Positions 34,903-45,600 of a DNA stretch of 64,000 nucleotides are shown piece after piece. A program made the translations under genes and the position numbers. The DNA comes from DUPU01 sp050952465. Its GTDB lineage: Bacteria; Bacillota; Dehalobacteriia; Dehalobacteriales; Dehalobacteriaceae. Position 1 is the stretch's first letter. The number at the start of each line of letters is the position of its first letter. The notes below the pieces were generated by a model. That model saw only the letters and a program-made list of their open reading frames with translations, had not been told where the DNA came from and searched no databases. Location of the stretch: positions 124,001 through 188,000 of the forward strand of contig JBMNKZ010000002.1 of NCBI GenBank assembly GCA_050952465.1, written 5' to 3'.

Positions 34903-35253
34903 CTATTTCTGCTTCACATTTTCGGCAAATGGTGTTTTCACGGCTGTATGATAGAGATTGCCCTGAAAATCAATGGCCATGCCTTTAATCGTTATCCCGT
35001 ATAAATCATGTATTTCATTTTCATAAAGAAAGGCACTCCAATAAATATCAGAAATACTTGGAATCTCCTCTTCTTTCGTGATTTCAAACTTAAAATTAAG
35101 AAATTCGTAATCTAAATCAAAACCATAAATCATTTCGAGTTTTTCTGCTTTAGTACAGGTAATGTGGGATAAACGATACCCTTTTTCCCATACCTCCTGC
35201 ACTTTGTCCCGGAGCTTATCCGGTTCAATATTTATAATCTGTTGATCAGCCAT
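34903..35253 (-). CDS. echD: Ech hydrogenase NuoC-like subunit EchD
   Basis: A 116-residue subunit matching the short NuoC-like protein of Ech hydrogenases. Recognisable segments are FEITKEEEIPSISDIYWSAF and NEIHDLYGITIKGMAIDFQG, the latter like the ERE-x-x-D-x-x-G region of NuoC. It lies between the small and large subunit genes as in echABCDEF. Its stop codon is 16 bases from the echE start. A structural link in the peripheral arm; no metal site is visible. Confidence 0.85.
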   Translation of the reverse strand: MADQQIINIEPDKLRDKVQEVWEKGYRLSHITCTKAEKLEMIYGFDLDYEFLNFKFEITKEEEIPSISDIYWSAFLYENEIHDLYGITIKGMAIDFQGNLYHTAVKTPFAENVKQK

Positions 35254-35721
35254 TTACACCGCCGCCTTTTTAGCCTTTTTTTTCTGTTCCTTGATTTCCT
35301 GGTGTTTTCTTTCCAAGCAATCCAACCCTGTTACTACTCCATCAATAATTGATTCCGGCCGGGCAGCACAACCTGGGACATAAACATCCACCGGAATCAC
35401 CGTATCTGCCCCGCCTAAAATGTTGTAACAATCTTTAAATACACCCCCGGAGCAAGCACATGTACCTATCGCCACTACCACCTTGGGGTTGGGCATCTGC
35501 TGATAAATATTTTTAATAACTTTCCGATTCTGCTCATTGATGGAGCCTGTGATGAGAAATATATCCGCATGTTTAGGGTTTCCGGTATTTATAATGCCGA
35601 ATCGTTCCACATCATATACAGGCGTAAGACAAGCTAATACCTCGATATCACATCCGTTGCAGCTGGAACCATCATAATGAATTAACCAGGGAGACTTCTT
35701 CAAGAAGGACATAAGTTTCAC
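35254..35721 (-). CDS. echC: Ech hydrogenase small subunit EchC (NuoB-like)
   Basis: A 155-residue [4Fe-4S] subunit related to NuoB. Proximal-cluster ligands appear in SSCNGCDIEVLACLTP (about residues 20-31), GTCACSGGVF (about 92-96) and VPGCAARPE (about 127). The C-terminus ends in a lysine-rich tail. It transfers electrons between EchF and the nickel-iron site of EchE. It sits directly before echD, with no gap. Confidence 0.92.
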   Translation of the reverse strand: MKLMSFLKKSPWLIHYDGSSCNGCDIEVLACLTPVYDVERFGIINTGNPKHADIFLITGSINEQNRKVIKNIYQQMPNPKVVVAIGTCACSGGVFKDCYNILGGADTVIPVDVYVPGCAARPESIIDGVVTGLDCLERKHQEIKEQKKKAKKAAV

Positions 35722-35757
35722 TTCCTTATCTTTATTGTCTTAATGTCATTGTCTTAA

Positions 35758-36609
35758 TTAATTGATCCAGTATAAAAAAGCCAAATTAATAACACCTAAG
35801 ACCACCGCCACTGCCCAGGAAGACCTTACTACCCAGCTTCCCTTTAATCTGGCGGAATTGTTATCGACAAATATTTCAAAAAGAAAAACAAATAAAGTGG
35901 CCAGTATTGCTACCAAAGGATGGGATGCAAAAAACAGATAGACAAACCCTAAAAGAAAGACATTCTCATACCAATGGGCCACTTCAATCAATGCCAAGGT
36001 AGTACCGGTAAAATCCGTGGTGATCCCCCGCACCAATTCCTGGTGGGCATGATGGGACATAGATAAATCAAAGGGAGATTTCCGAAATTTTATCCCTAAG
36101 ATAAACATAAAGCCGATAAATATCCCAGGCAGAAAATAAATAAGCGGCTTATCAAAAGCTGCGATGCCGGAAACCTGAAAACTCCCCGTGACCATATACA
36201 TACCTACTAAGGTAAGGAGCATCATCGGTTCATAAGCCATAATTTGAATCATCTCCCGCTCAGCCCCCATATGACTATAAGGAGAATTGGAAGCATAGGC
36301 ACCCAGAATCAAATAAATATTAGCCAAGGTTAGGGAAAATATTATCAGTAGGGCGTCATTTCCATTGAAAAACAAAGCTCCGGTAAAAACGATAAACACG
36401 AAAAAACAGATGATGAAAAAGTCTTGGCTTTTGCTTACTAACAAGTTTTCTTTCGTTAATAGCTTAAAGACATCATAAAAGGGTTGTAATAAGGGAGGGC
36501 CTACTCTTCCCTGCATTTTGGCACTAAGCTTTCGGTCTAGGCCCGAGAGAAAGCCCCCCACCACAGGGGCAAATAGGATATAGGCTAAAATTATCAATAA
36601 ACTCCTCAT
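35758..36609 (-). CDS. echB: Ech hydrogenase membrane subunit EchB (NuoH-like)
   Basis: A 283-residue membrane protein with about eight hydrophobic segments, related to NuoH/HycD, which joins the peripheral arm to the ion-translocating arm. Key cytoplasmic-loop segments: KMQGRVGPPLLQPFYDVFKL and GAEREMIQIMAYEPMML, plus SPFDLSMSHHAHQELVRGIT. The start at 36609 overlaps the echA stop codon (ATGA) and has a GGGGTGAA site; the longer frame to 36651 overlaps echA. Confidence 0.92.
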   Translation of the reverse strand: MRSLLIILAYILFAPVVGGFLSGLDRKLSAKMQGRVGPPLLQPFYDVFKLLTKENLLVSKSQDFFIICFFVFIVFTGALFFNGNDALLIIFSLTLANIYLILGAYASNSPYSHMGAEREMIQIMAYEPMMLLTLVGMYMVTGSFQVSGIAAFDKPLIYFLPGIFIGFMFILGIKFRKSPFDLSMSHHAHQELVRGITTDFTGTTLALIEVAHWYENVFLLGFVYLFFASHPLVAILATLFVFLFEIFVDNNSARLKGSWVVRSSWAVAVVLGVINLAFLYWIN

Positions 36610-38486
36610 ATTAATTTCACCCCAAACATGAAGATTATCAAACAAGTACAAACAACTGATGCGGTTTTGGTCAGCACTGACTCACTAAAATAGCCGTCCA
36701 TGTAATAATTCCGGATTTTCAGATCCACTTTTTTCCCCAGCCCGCCTCTAAATTTAGAGGCATCATCAATGTTAGCAGCGCACATATAAGGTGGAACGTA
36801 GTTATATTCCGATTTCCGGAAAGCAAAACTTAAAGGAAGGATTACAACCATGGCCAGCATAATTGAGATAATAATTTGATTACCTTGACTCATAGAAACG
36901 GTGATTCCATAGATATCTTGAAGATAAGGTTCAATCAACCCACGGGAGATAAGGGGAAAGAGAGCACAGGCAATAATAGTTAAGGCAGTTAGCATAGAGA
37001 GAGTAAAGGATTCCTCCGGAGAAATTTTAAAAGTCATCTTTTCATCAGAGTGACGTTTCATGACCAGTTTGCCCATCCATTTTGTCCAAAATACTACCGT
37101 GGCGGCACTCCCAAAAGCTAAAATCACTACCAGAAAAATATTACCGTCCACAAAAGCCTTTAGGGCAGCCCATTTGCTAATCAGCATGCCAAAGGGGGCC
37201 AAGAACATGCCGGCAATCCCCACCATAAACATGCCAGCTAACCGGGGGTTTCTCCTTAATAAATCATCCATATCCTCAATATCCCGGCTGTGAATTTGAT
37301 GCTCAACTGACCCCACACACAGGAACAGCAAAGACTTGGCCACAGCATGGAAAATAATGAGTAGAATACCGGCCCACACCGCTACCTCTGAGCCTACACC
37401 GGCACAGGCGACAATTAACCCTAAGTTGGCAATAGTGGAATAGGCCAATACTTTTTTTCCATTAGATTGGGATATGGCAATAAAGGAGGTAAGAACAAAA
37501 GTAACCCCTCCAATGAGAGAAACGAAAAATCCCGCAGCAGTCCCGTTAAGAACCGGAGAGAGCCTGAGCAATATATATACCCCTGCTTTCACCATGGTAC
37601 TGGAATGAAGCAAAGCTGAAGTGGGTGTTGGGGCGACCATGGCACCTAACAGCCACGAGGAAAAAGGCATTTGGGCAGATTTTGTTAAACCGGCAAAGGC
37701 AATCAAAATCGCGGGAATCAGCACCCCAGTTTTACCTAAAACCAACATTTTATCTAACTCAATTACCCCAGTGGTAAGATATAAAATAACAATGGCCAGG
37801 GCAAAACCACAACCTCCTAATAAATTAAGGCCGAGAGCCCGGAAAGAGTTTTTCTTGGCTTCTTTGGTTTGACTGTAACCGATTAAGATAAAGGAACAAA
37901 AGGTGGTAATTTCCCAGAAGAAATAAATCCACATTAAGTTATTAGAAAAAACAATGCCAAACATAGAAGATAAGAAAACAAACATCACAAAGAAAAACAG
38001 CCTGCTCCGGTCTTTTACCTCTGGGTGATGTTGATGATAATCTTTCATATAACGTAAAGCGTAAATAGTAATTAAGCTGCCGATAATACCGATGATCATC
38101 GCCATAATCACAGAAAAGCTATCAACAAATAAATTAAATTCCGAATGGATCCTATGACCGTAAAGCAATTCAAAATAAACCATTAAAGGCAGTTGTACTA
38201 AAGTAGCACCTATTATCAAGGATTGCCTTTCCCGAAAACCAATCGATAATATATAGATACCCAGCAATACCTCTACGGTTAGCATCCCATAACCAATCCT
38301 GCGATTTTCCGCTGCATGAAAAGTTGTTTCATTATTGACATAAAATATTAGTAGATAGAGAGAGCAAATAACTAATAAAGCCGCGGAAATTTTAACTATG
38401 GCTCCCCTTATCCTCTCCTGAGGAAAAACCCCCAGTAAAAGTGCTGAAATTAATGGTAAGATCATAAGCACGGCCAGTAATTCCAT
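36606..38486 (-). CDS. echA: Ech hydrogenase antiporter-like subunit EchA (NuoL-like)
   Basis: A 626-residue membrane protein with about 16 hydrophobic segments, of the NuoL/MrpA family, taken to be the ion pump of the hydrogenase. Characteristic segments: FFWEITTFCSFILIGYSQT with the key Glu, AGLTKSAQMPFSSWLLGAMV and PTPTSALLHSSTMVKAGVYI, then HAVAKSLLFLCVGSV. It is the first gene of a twelve-gene run through hypE; GGGGGG precedes the ATG. The 392-bp gap upstream holds a heptad repeat, a hairpin and the terminator of addA. Confidence 0.92.
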   Translation of the reverse strand: MELLAVLMILPLISALLLGVFPQERIRGAIVKISAALLVICSLYLLIFYVNNETTFHAAENRRIGYGMLTVEVLLGIYILSIGFRERQSLIIGATLVQLPLMVYFELLYGHRIHSEFNLFVDSFSVIMAMIIGIIGSLITIYALRYMKDYHQHHPEVKDRSRLFFFVMFVFLSSMFGIVFSNNLMWIYFFWEITTFCSFILIGYSQTKEAKKNSFRALGLNLLGGCGFALAIVILYLTTGVIELDKMLVLGKTGVLIPAILIAFAGLTKSAQMPFSSWLLGAMVAPTPTSALLHSSTMVKAGVYILLRLSPVLNGTAAGFFVSLIGGVTFVLTSFIAISQSNGKKVLAYSTIANLGLIVACAGVGSEVAVWAGILLIIFHAVAKSLLFLCVGSVEHQIHSRDIEDMDDLLRRNPRLAGMFMVGIAGMFLAPFGMLISKWAALKAFVDGNIFLVVILAFGSAATVVFWTKWMGKLVMKRHSDEKMTFKISPEESFTLSMLTALTIIACALFPLISRGLIEPYLQDIYGITVSMSQGNQIIISIMLAMVVILPLSFAFRKSEYNYVPPYMCAANIDDASKFRGGLGKKVDLKIRNYYMDGYFSESVLTKTASVVCTCLIIFMFGVKLI

Positions 38487-38542
38487 TAATAACCCCCCTT
38501 TTTTTGTATTGTGAAGACGTGCACATTTAAAGGTTTATTTAA

Positions 38543-38578
38543 AGGCGAGTTTTCGCCTGTATACTGTATACAATATAC
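38543..38578. promoter_or_regulatory. Possible control region upstream of echA: hairpin and TGTATAC heptads
   Basis: A perfect 6-bp hairpin (AGGCGA and TCGCCT, 38543-38558) adjoins three 7-bp steps, TGTATAC, TGTATAC and AATATAC (38558-38578). The first two form the palindrome GTATACTGTATAC. It lies about 70-90 bp before echA and could be an operator. The core resembles the GntR sites at 19 and 23 kb, but the arrangement differs. The rest of the gap (38579-38689) shows nothing definite. Confidence 0.4.
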
Positions 38579-38689
38579 TCGATAAAAAAACACTGATAAA
38601 CAGCGGTTGTAAAATAAGTGTAGTCAATTAATTCTTGTTACTAACCCTTTTGACAAAATTGTGAAATTATGTACATATGTGGGGTGATT

Positions 38690-38713
38690 AAAAGGCGAGA
38701 TAAATCGCCTTTT
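38690..38713 (-). terminator. Terminator of the addBA operon
   Basis: Arms AAAAGGCGA (38690-38698) and TCGCCTTTT (38705-38713) with a six-base loop. It lies about 165 bp past the addA stop codon, ahead of the echA promoter region, and is T-rich on both sides. Confidence 0.65.
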
Positions 38714-38878
38714 TATTACTTTTGTAAAAACTCACCCTGGTATCGAAAACTTCTTTATGCTTTTATTATACTGCACTGCATTCAATATTTCAACGGGAAT
38801 AAAAATTTGTCAATAGTGATATTTTGCTATTTTACTGATACTTTGCGAATTTCAGAATGTTTAGTCTAGGGGGAACTT

Positions 38879-41800
38879 TTAATAAACTAATATTTCCTGA
38901 TTAGAAAAAAGGTAAATATACTTTTCTTTCACCCTTTTCCCCGTAAGCATTTCCAGTGCCCGGGCATAGTAGGAAATCTGGCTCCGGTAACGTTCCCGAA
39001 GTTTTCCACTTCCGCCTTCCGGCACATAATCCGTTTTATAGTCCACCAAAACAAGGCCATCGGCTTCCTCAAAATAGCAGTCCACCACACCCTGGAGGAG
39101 TACCTTTTCATCAAGACATGGCCCATTCGCTAATTCCGGATATAATTCGCTGCAGGGTATTTCCATAAAGAAAGGCACTTCCCGATATACCCCTGGAGAT
39201 GCAAGTAATCTTTCCCCTAAGGGGGACAGAAGAAAATCTCTTATTTTACCTGTTTCAATGACCTCTGCCTGCTTAGGAGTAAGAAGATGCTTTTCCACCA
39301 TCCCCCAGATCTGCGACTCAATATCATCATGATGAAAATCCAAATGCTGCATTACAAAATGCATCACCGTCCCCGCTTCCGCACGGCTTAAGCCTTTCTT
39401 TTCCTGCAGGAATAAAGGTTTTTTCACCAAAGTTACCGGATATTCCGGAAAAGGTTGAGTTCCCTCTGATATTTCCTCTTCAAACCATCTTTTTAATTCC
39501 GTCACAGACACCTTGGCCGGGAATTTGGCTACTTTTTGATATTGATAAGCCCAACTAAGTCTTTGAGATATTTCGGTACTAAAAGATTCCTCATTACCGG
39601 TACCTAAATGATCCAGCCACTCCATAAATTGATCTTCTTCCTCTAAAACCAGAGAATTAGTCGCTCCTAAATCTTTTTTTGACCATAGTTTAATCTGCCA
39701 CATAGAAGGATCATCAATCGGGCACCATTCCCCGTCATTTTTTAGCCCAGACATCTCTCTTAGACCGCAGCCGTCTTTGTGCCTAAGAAGAGCCGGTACC
39801 AGCCAATCCAGGTAATTACCGGCAGCAATCATTTTATAGGGTGGCAGTATCTCCCCAACTTCAGAAGAGTCCGTCCATTTTTCTAAGGCCTTGGCTAAAT
39901 CGGCCACTCCTCCCGTAATAATCAGTTTTTCCTTGGCCCGGGTCAGGGCCACATAGAGAATTCTCATTTCTTCCGACAGGGTTTCTCGCCGAATTTTTTC
40001 TCGAATGGCCAGCTTGGGCAGGGAGGGATAGGAGAGGCGTAATTTAAGATCCACAAAATCCGGCCCCAACCCTAAATCCTGATGGAGGAGAATCTTTTTC
40101 GTTAAATCCTGTAAATTAAACTTTTTACCGCAGCCGGAAAGGATCACTACAGGAAACTCCAATCCTTTACTCTTATGAATGCTCATAATGCGCACCACAT
40201 TATGATTAGCCCCCAGGATTTTAGCCGCTCCCATATCTCCTTGACTGCTTCTTAATTTATCAACAAAATTAATAAAATTAAATAATCCTTTATAACTTGT
40301 AGCTTCAAACTGCCTGGCCCGTTCAAAGAGAATGCGTAAATTGGCCTGCCTTTGTTCACCGTTAGGCATTGCGCCCACCAGGCTAAAATAGCCTGTGTCC
40401 TGATATAGGTACCAAATCAGCCGGTCGGTGGTAAGATACTGGGACATATCCCGCCATTTATTTAGTTTCTGCAAAAAGTCCCCGGCTTTTTTTGCCCCTT
40501 GCAGCCTTTGAAGCCGATCCTGGCCGGCTAAACCTTGTAAGGCATCAAAGATAGTTCCTCTACGATTTACCAGGCGAAGCTCCGCCAATTCATTCGTACT
40601 AAATGAAACTATCGGTGAACGAAGCACGGCCAAGAGGGGGATATCCTGTTGAGGATTATCAATAATCTGTAGTAAAGAAAGAATCACCTGAATCTCCACA
40701 GACTTAAAAAAGCCTGTCCCGGTATCGGCAAAAGTGGGTATGCCGTGACTCGCCAATTCTTCTGTAAATACTTCAGACCACTTTTGGGTAGCTCGCATTA
40801 GAATCACGATATCTTTATATTCCAGGGGACGGTACTTCCCAGTCTCCCTATCCCAGACATGAAAATTGCCCTCAACACCCGTCTGCATCAATTGCTGAAT
40901 TCTTTTTGCCACCAGCCGGGCTTCCCATTGGATTTTATCTAACAGTTCCTCCTCTTCTAGTCCTGTTAATTCATCTTCCGTTATTCCGTCTCCCTTTTCC
41001 GCATCCTCAGAGGCGCCGCCTCCTGGCAGGTTTTTCTGATCCCCGGTTTCCAAGAGATGCAATTCCACCTCTCCTCCCACAAGGCAGGGCTCTCCCTGGG
41101 TCGGCTCGGCATAAACTGCTCCCGCTTTTAAAGCTTCATCATCAGTATAGTCCAGCTCCCCGACACTTTTGGACATGATACTCTTAAAAAGAAAATTAAC
41201 CCCATCTAGGATTTCTTTGCGACTCCTAAAATTTTTATAAAGAAGAATTTTCCGAAAAGGCCGGCCTTTTTCCGAAGAATAGCTATGATATTTTTCTAAA
41301 AACAGCTCCGGCTTGGCCTGCCTAAACCGGTAAATACTTTGTTTTACGTCCCCCACCATAAAAACATTGGGGTTACCCTCATCAATGCGGGAAATCATTT
41401 TTATAATTAATTCCTGGACCAGGTTGCTATCCTGATACTCATCCACATAAATTTCCTGAAAACGCTCCCGATAAGCCGATACCGGCCCGTCAGGATGGGA
41501 TAAAACCTCCAAGCAGAAATGCTCAAGGTCATTAAAATCCAGGATGCCTTTCCGACTTTTTTTAGCGGCAAATTCTCTTCCAAATTTCATAACCAGCTCT
41601 GCCAGGCACTTCATCAAAGGATACAAGGTCTTAAAGTCATGCCAAACTTCATGAGAATCAGCAGCACAGATTTCGTCTTTAATCTTTTCCATGCGCTTTT
41701 TCATGGCATCCCGGAGCTTTTTGGCCTGCTCATGTTTTTCCGAATCCCCGTCTTTGCCGGCAGGAAGGAGCCGCCTATACTTTACTTCATGCACATTGCG

Positions 41801-42640
41801 GCATAAGGTATCCCATTTTTCCGTACTTTCACTGCGGCAGATTTTCTTTAAGCTATTAATAAACGATAAGTCTTCTTGAAAAACAGGCAGGTTTTTCGTG
41901 AGCCCCGAGGCCTCGGAAAGAATTTTTATTCCCGACTCCATCATTTCCTGCATCCCGGAAAGTTCCAGATCAATCATCTCCAGGAGCACTTTACCCCAAG
42001 GTGTTTCTCCAAAATCCCCCTGCCCCTCCTGATTGAAACTTTCCGTCATTTCTTCCAGCCACTTATTTGGCCAGGGACTACTTTGGATAAATTTATAAAG
42101 ATTCATGACCATGTCCAGAAGCACCTGGTCATCCCTATTTCCCCCGTAAGATTCCAGTAAATCAAAAAACAGCGGATCCGGGTTTTCCTCCTCATAAACA
42201 TCTTCAAATAATTGTTCCAGCACTTCCCACTTCATTAACACCGCTTCCGTGTCATCAGCAATTCGAAAATTAGGGTCGATATTCAAGAGCTGAAAATTAT
42301 TGCGGATTACGTCCAGACAAAAGGAATGAATCGTGGTAATATGGGCCTTATTCATCAGAATCAGCTGTCTTTGCAAATGTTTGGAACGGGGGTTTTCTTC
42401 TAAGGCTTGAGATACGGCCTGTCCAATTCTTTCTCTCATTTCCGCCGCCGCAGCATTGGTAAAGGTAACCACCAATAGCCGGTCAATGTCCACTGGATGC
42501 TCCGGGTCTGTGATCTTCCTGATAATTCTTTCCACTAAAACGGCAGTTTTACCCGCCCCGGCCGCAGCAGCTACCAAAAGATTACCATCTTTTTCTGTAA
42601 TAGCTTCCCATTGTTCCTTGGTCCATTTGGTATCTCCCAT
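38879..42640 (-). CDS. addA: ATP-dependent helicase/nuclease subunit A (AddA)
   Basis: A 1253-residue UvrD-type helicase fused to a RecB-family nuclease, one half of the AddAB break-processing complex. Walker A is AAAAGAGKTAVLVERI near residue 28; later motifs include IYVDEYQDSN, GDVKQSIYRFRQAKPELF and VRIMSIHKSKGLEFP. The C-terminal nuclease motif is LVDYKTDYVPEG near residue 1198. Full length for the family. Its ATG shares one base with the addB stop codon (TAATG). It resects double-strand breaks for recombination and, in many bacteria, supplies fragments for CRISPR adaptation. Confidence 0.93.
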   Translation of the reverse strand: MGDTKWTKEQWEAITEKDGNLLVAAAAGAGKTAVLVERIIRKITDPEHPVDIDRLLVVTFTNAAAAEMRERIGQAVSQALEENPRSKHLQRQLILMNKAHITTIHSFCLDVIRNNFQLLNIDPNFRIADDTEAVLMKWEVLEQLFEDVYEEENPDPLFFDLLESYGGNRDDQVLLDMVMNLYKFIQSSPWPNKWLEEMTESFNQEGQGDFGETPWGKVLLEMIDLELSGMQEMMESGIKILSEASGLTKNLPVFQEDLSFINSLKKICRSESTEKWDTLCRNVHEVKYRRLLPAGKDGDSEKHEQAKKLRDAMKKRMEKIKDEICAADSHEVWHDFKTLYPLMKCLAELVMKFGREFAAKKSRKGILDFNDLEHFCLEVLSHPDGPVSAYRERFQEIYVDEYQDSNLVQELIIKMISRIDEGNPNVFMVGDVKQSIYRFRQAKPELFLEKYHSYSSEKGRPFRKILLYKNFRSRKEILDGVNFLFKSIMSKSVGELDYTDDEALKAGAVYAEPTQGEPCLVGGEVELHLLETGDQKNLPGGGASEDAEKGDGITEDELTGLEEEELLDKIQWEARLVAKRIQQLMQTGVEGNFHVWDRETGKYRPLEYKDIVILMRATQKWSEVFTEELASHGIPTFADTGTGFFKSVEIQVILSLLQIIDNPQQDIPLLAVLRSPIVSFSTNELAELRLVNRRGTIFDALQGLAGQDRLQRLQGAKKAGDFLQKLNKWRDMSQYLTTDRLIWYLYQDTGYFSLVGAMPNGEQRQANLRILFERARQFEATSYKGLFNFINFVDKLRSSQGDMGAAKILGANHNVVRIMSIHKSKGLEFPVVILSGCGKKFNLQDLTKKILLHQDLGLGPDFVDLKLRLSYPSLPKLAIREKIRRETLSEEMRILYVALTRAKEKLIITGGVADLAKALEKWTDSSEVGEILPPYKMIAAGNYLDWLVPALLRHKDGCGLREMSGLKNDGEWCPIDDPSMWQIKLWSKKDLGATNSLVLEEEDQFMEWLDHLGTGNEESFSTEISQRLSWAYQYQKVAKFPAKVSVTELKRWFEEEISEGTQPFPEYPVTLVKKPLFLQEKKGLSRAEAGTVMHFVMQHLDFHHDDIESQIWGMVEKHLLTPKQAEVIETGKIRDFLLSPLGERLLASPGVYREVPFFMEIPCSELYPELANGPCLDEKVLLQGVVDCYFEEADGLVLVDYKTDYVPEGGSGKLRERYRSQISYYARALEMLTGKRVKEKYIYLFSNQEILVY

Positions 42641-45600
42641 TATTCCTCACCCCCATCCATCAGACTCCACACCTCATCATCTTTTTTATCATAAAGCACC
42701 CGAAACCGATTCTCTTTTCGTCCCGAATCAAACTGGCACACCGGGGAAAATCTGCAATAAGTACAGGAAGTAATATTTTTTTTCTGATAGGGCTTAATGG
42801 ATACATTCCCGGCTAACATTTCCTGGCAAAGGTTTTTTAAAAGTCGGCGTACATATTTTCTGAGTAACCTAAATTGGTCTAAAGAAGCCGCCGAAGATCT
42901 TTTGCTGAGTACATCTCCTTTATTAATACCCGCGGGAATAATCAGAGAATCCCCCTCAATGGTACGATCCATTTCTCGAATCAGTCTGACATCGGCTAAG
43001 AGAAGTCCTTTCATTCTCAGCTGCCGCATGATGGCCTTTTCAATTTCCTCTTCGGATACTTTCCCCTTCTTCCGGATAATAGGATCATCAATACGAAAAT
43101 ACAGCATCCCTCCCGGTAAATTCGGGAGATTCGGGGAATGCGAAAAATCTTGAGACGAGACGTCCCCCTGGCTGGCCCCTTTGTTCACGATGGCGTCTAA
43201 ATAAGTGATCAACTGAATCTCCAACCCATAATAAAGATCTGAGAGTTTGAAATCTTTATTGCCCGATTTATAATCAACAATTCTCAGATAAGTGCCTTCT
43301 TCTGTCCTTAATGCATCTACCCGGTCAATCCGCCCTGTAAGCTTTACCATTTCCCCATCATCCAACTGGATAACTATCGGAGGAAACTTACCTTCATCGC
43401 TAAAATCCATCTCATAACCCAGGGGCTCAAAACTGCTCCGGCGGATATGCTCAGCAATCAACCAAACCGCCCTGGACATCACGCGCTTCATTCTGACGGC
43501 CAAAGCCTGATATCTTTTTGATCCGGCCAAACCTCCCCCATGCATCTTTTCCAGCATTTCATCAATGATCAGAGAAACCTGACCGGCACACCACTCTCGA
43601 TCGATGGTGCGCCACGAGTGTTCTCCTTCCCCCATCAGTCTGGAAAACCGTTCAATTACCTGATGCATAAAGGTACCCACATCAGGCGGGGTCAAACGAT
43701 AAATCTTTCTTTCCCTGGCTCCTAATCCATATTGGATATAATAAGCAAAAGGACAGGCGGTATATTTCTCTAACCGGGATACGCTGGAATACATGGGTTC
43801 CCCATAAAGCACAGGAATTTTATCTTTACTTACCGGCTCAGCCAGGTTCCGGTACAGAAAACCATCCTTAAGAGCTAAACATTTTTCCCGCCAGGCCTCC
43901 TGCCTGCTAAACCATTGATAAACCACCGGCCAAAGATTAGATATCTCCTTTCCATCCGCCTTTTGACGCAGAGCAGAAATCATTTGTTTAAACGTGGATG
44001 ACTTTACGGTGATAGAATTCAGATCTATGGCCTCAGTATTTGATTTAAAGTTACCCAATATATCGCTAGTTTCCTTGATTCGAGGAAATAATTTTCTCAG
44101 CCGGGAGATAATCATAGAGGAACGGAGGGCCCTTCCTTCCTGATCGGCGATAGGCCAGCTAATGCACAAATATTTTTTCGGGATCGTCAAAGCCCGGTAA
44201 ATTAAGTATTGTTCATCGAAAGCTTTAGTCCTGGTATCACTGGCCAGTTCAACGCCGACTTGATTTAAGGCCTCCCTTTCCCGATCCAATAAAATGCCTT
44301 CCTCCATACCTGCTTGAGGAAAAACGCCATCATTGGCACCTAAAATGTATAGTGCCTTTATCTCATGACTTTTCGACCGTTCCACACTGCCTACCAGCAC
44401 CTGATCCAAGGAAGCAGGAATCATCCCCACCTGATATTCCTCTAAGCCTGTTTTCAAGATATGGGAAAATCGCTCCAAACCAAAGGTTTCCTCTCCCATT
44501 ACCTCGACGGTTTGGTCGAATACTTCCATAACAATATTCCATACCTGACTATATTCATTCGCCAGACTTAATTCCCCTTTTTTCCGGAAACCATCAACCA
44601 GAGAATCTAACCTTTCCGGCACTTCAATTTGACACAAAAAATCATATAAAGCGGTGCAAATTTCCCGGGCCGTTTTTCTCCCCTTAGTTTTGCGGCGGAA
44701 ATTCAACAAAGGCTCTGCCGTCTCTACCCGAATCCGATTAATTTCTTGGAGCTTCTTTTTTTCTTGTTCTGATGCTCTTTCCTCCGGAAGAAAGCTGGTG
44801 CTCATCTGCCACTCCTGCCCGTTAGTCCAGCGGCTGCCCCGAATCCCGCAGGCTAAGACGTAATTTTCCAAAATATCAATACTCTTTCGATCCACATTGG
44901 TGAAACCGGTTTTTAGATAACTAAACACGTCCTCATAGGACCAATTATCAATAAAAATATCCAGCATAGACAAAATCATCCTGACCAAGGGGTGGTTGAT
45001 GATGTCTTTTTTCCGGTCGATAAAATAGGGAATTTCATATTCCTCAAAGATTACCCGAATCAGCTGTTCATAGTCGGAAAGATTTCCCACCACCAGGGCA
45101 ATATCCCGGTAACGCATACCTTGATCCCGGCATAAACGGATAATATCCCGGGCAACAGCTTCAATCTCAGAAAAAATATTAGCAGAAGAAAAGAGACTAA
45201 TATCCTTTGTCTCATTCTGATAAATACAACAGGGATGGGCATGATAATTCTCTTCTAAATGAGCCAGTTCCGGGCTTTCTTTAAACCGGTATGGAGGTTT
45301 TTTCTCCAGTATTACCGGTGGTTCAAGAGGAATCTCCTGGTTAGCGGCAATCCGAGAAAGTTTTTTAAATACTTGCCGGACGGTAGAAAAAACATCCGTA
45401 TCAGAGTATTTTCCTGAACCATCAAGACGATCGGTACATAAGCTGACATTTACGCGTTTCGCCCTGTGCATAAGCTTTTCCAACAATGAGTATTCCTGGG
45501 GGGTAAAACCGGTGAAGCCATCAACCCAGATTTCCGCCCCGGTGTAGAGATCCGTTAAATCAAGCTTCTTTGCCGCTAAGGTAAGGTCATCATCCCCGTC

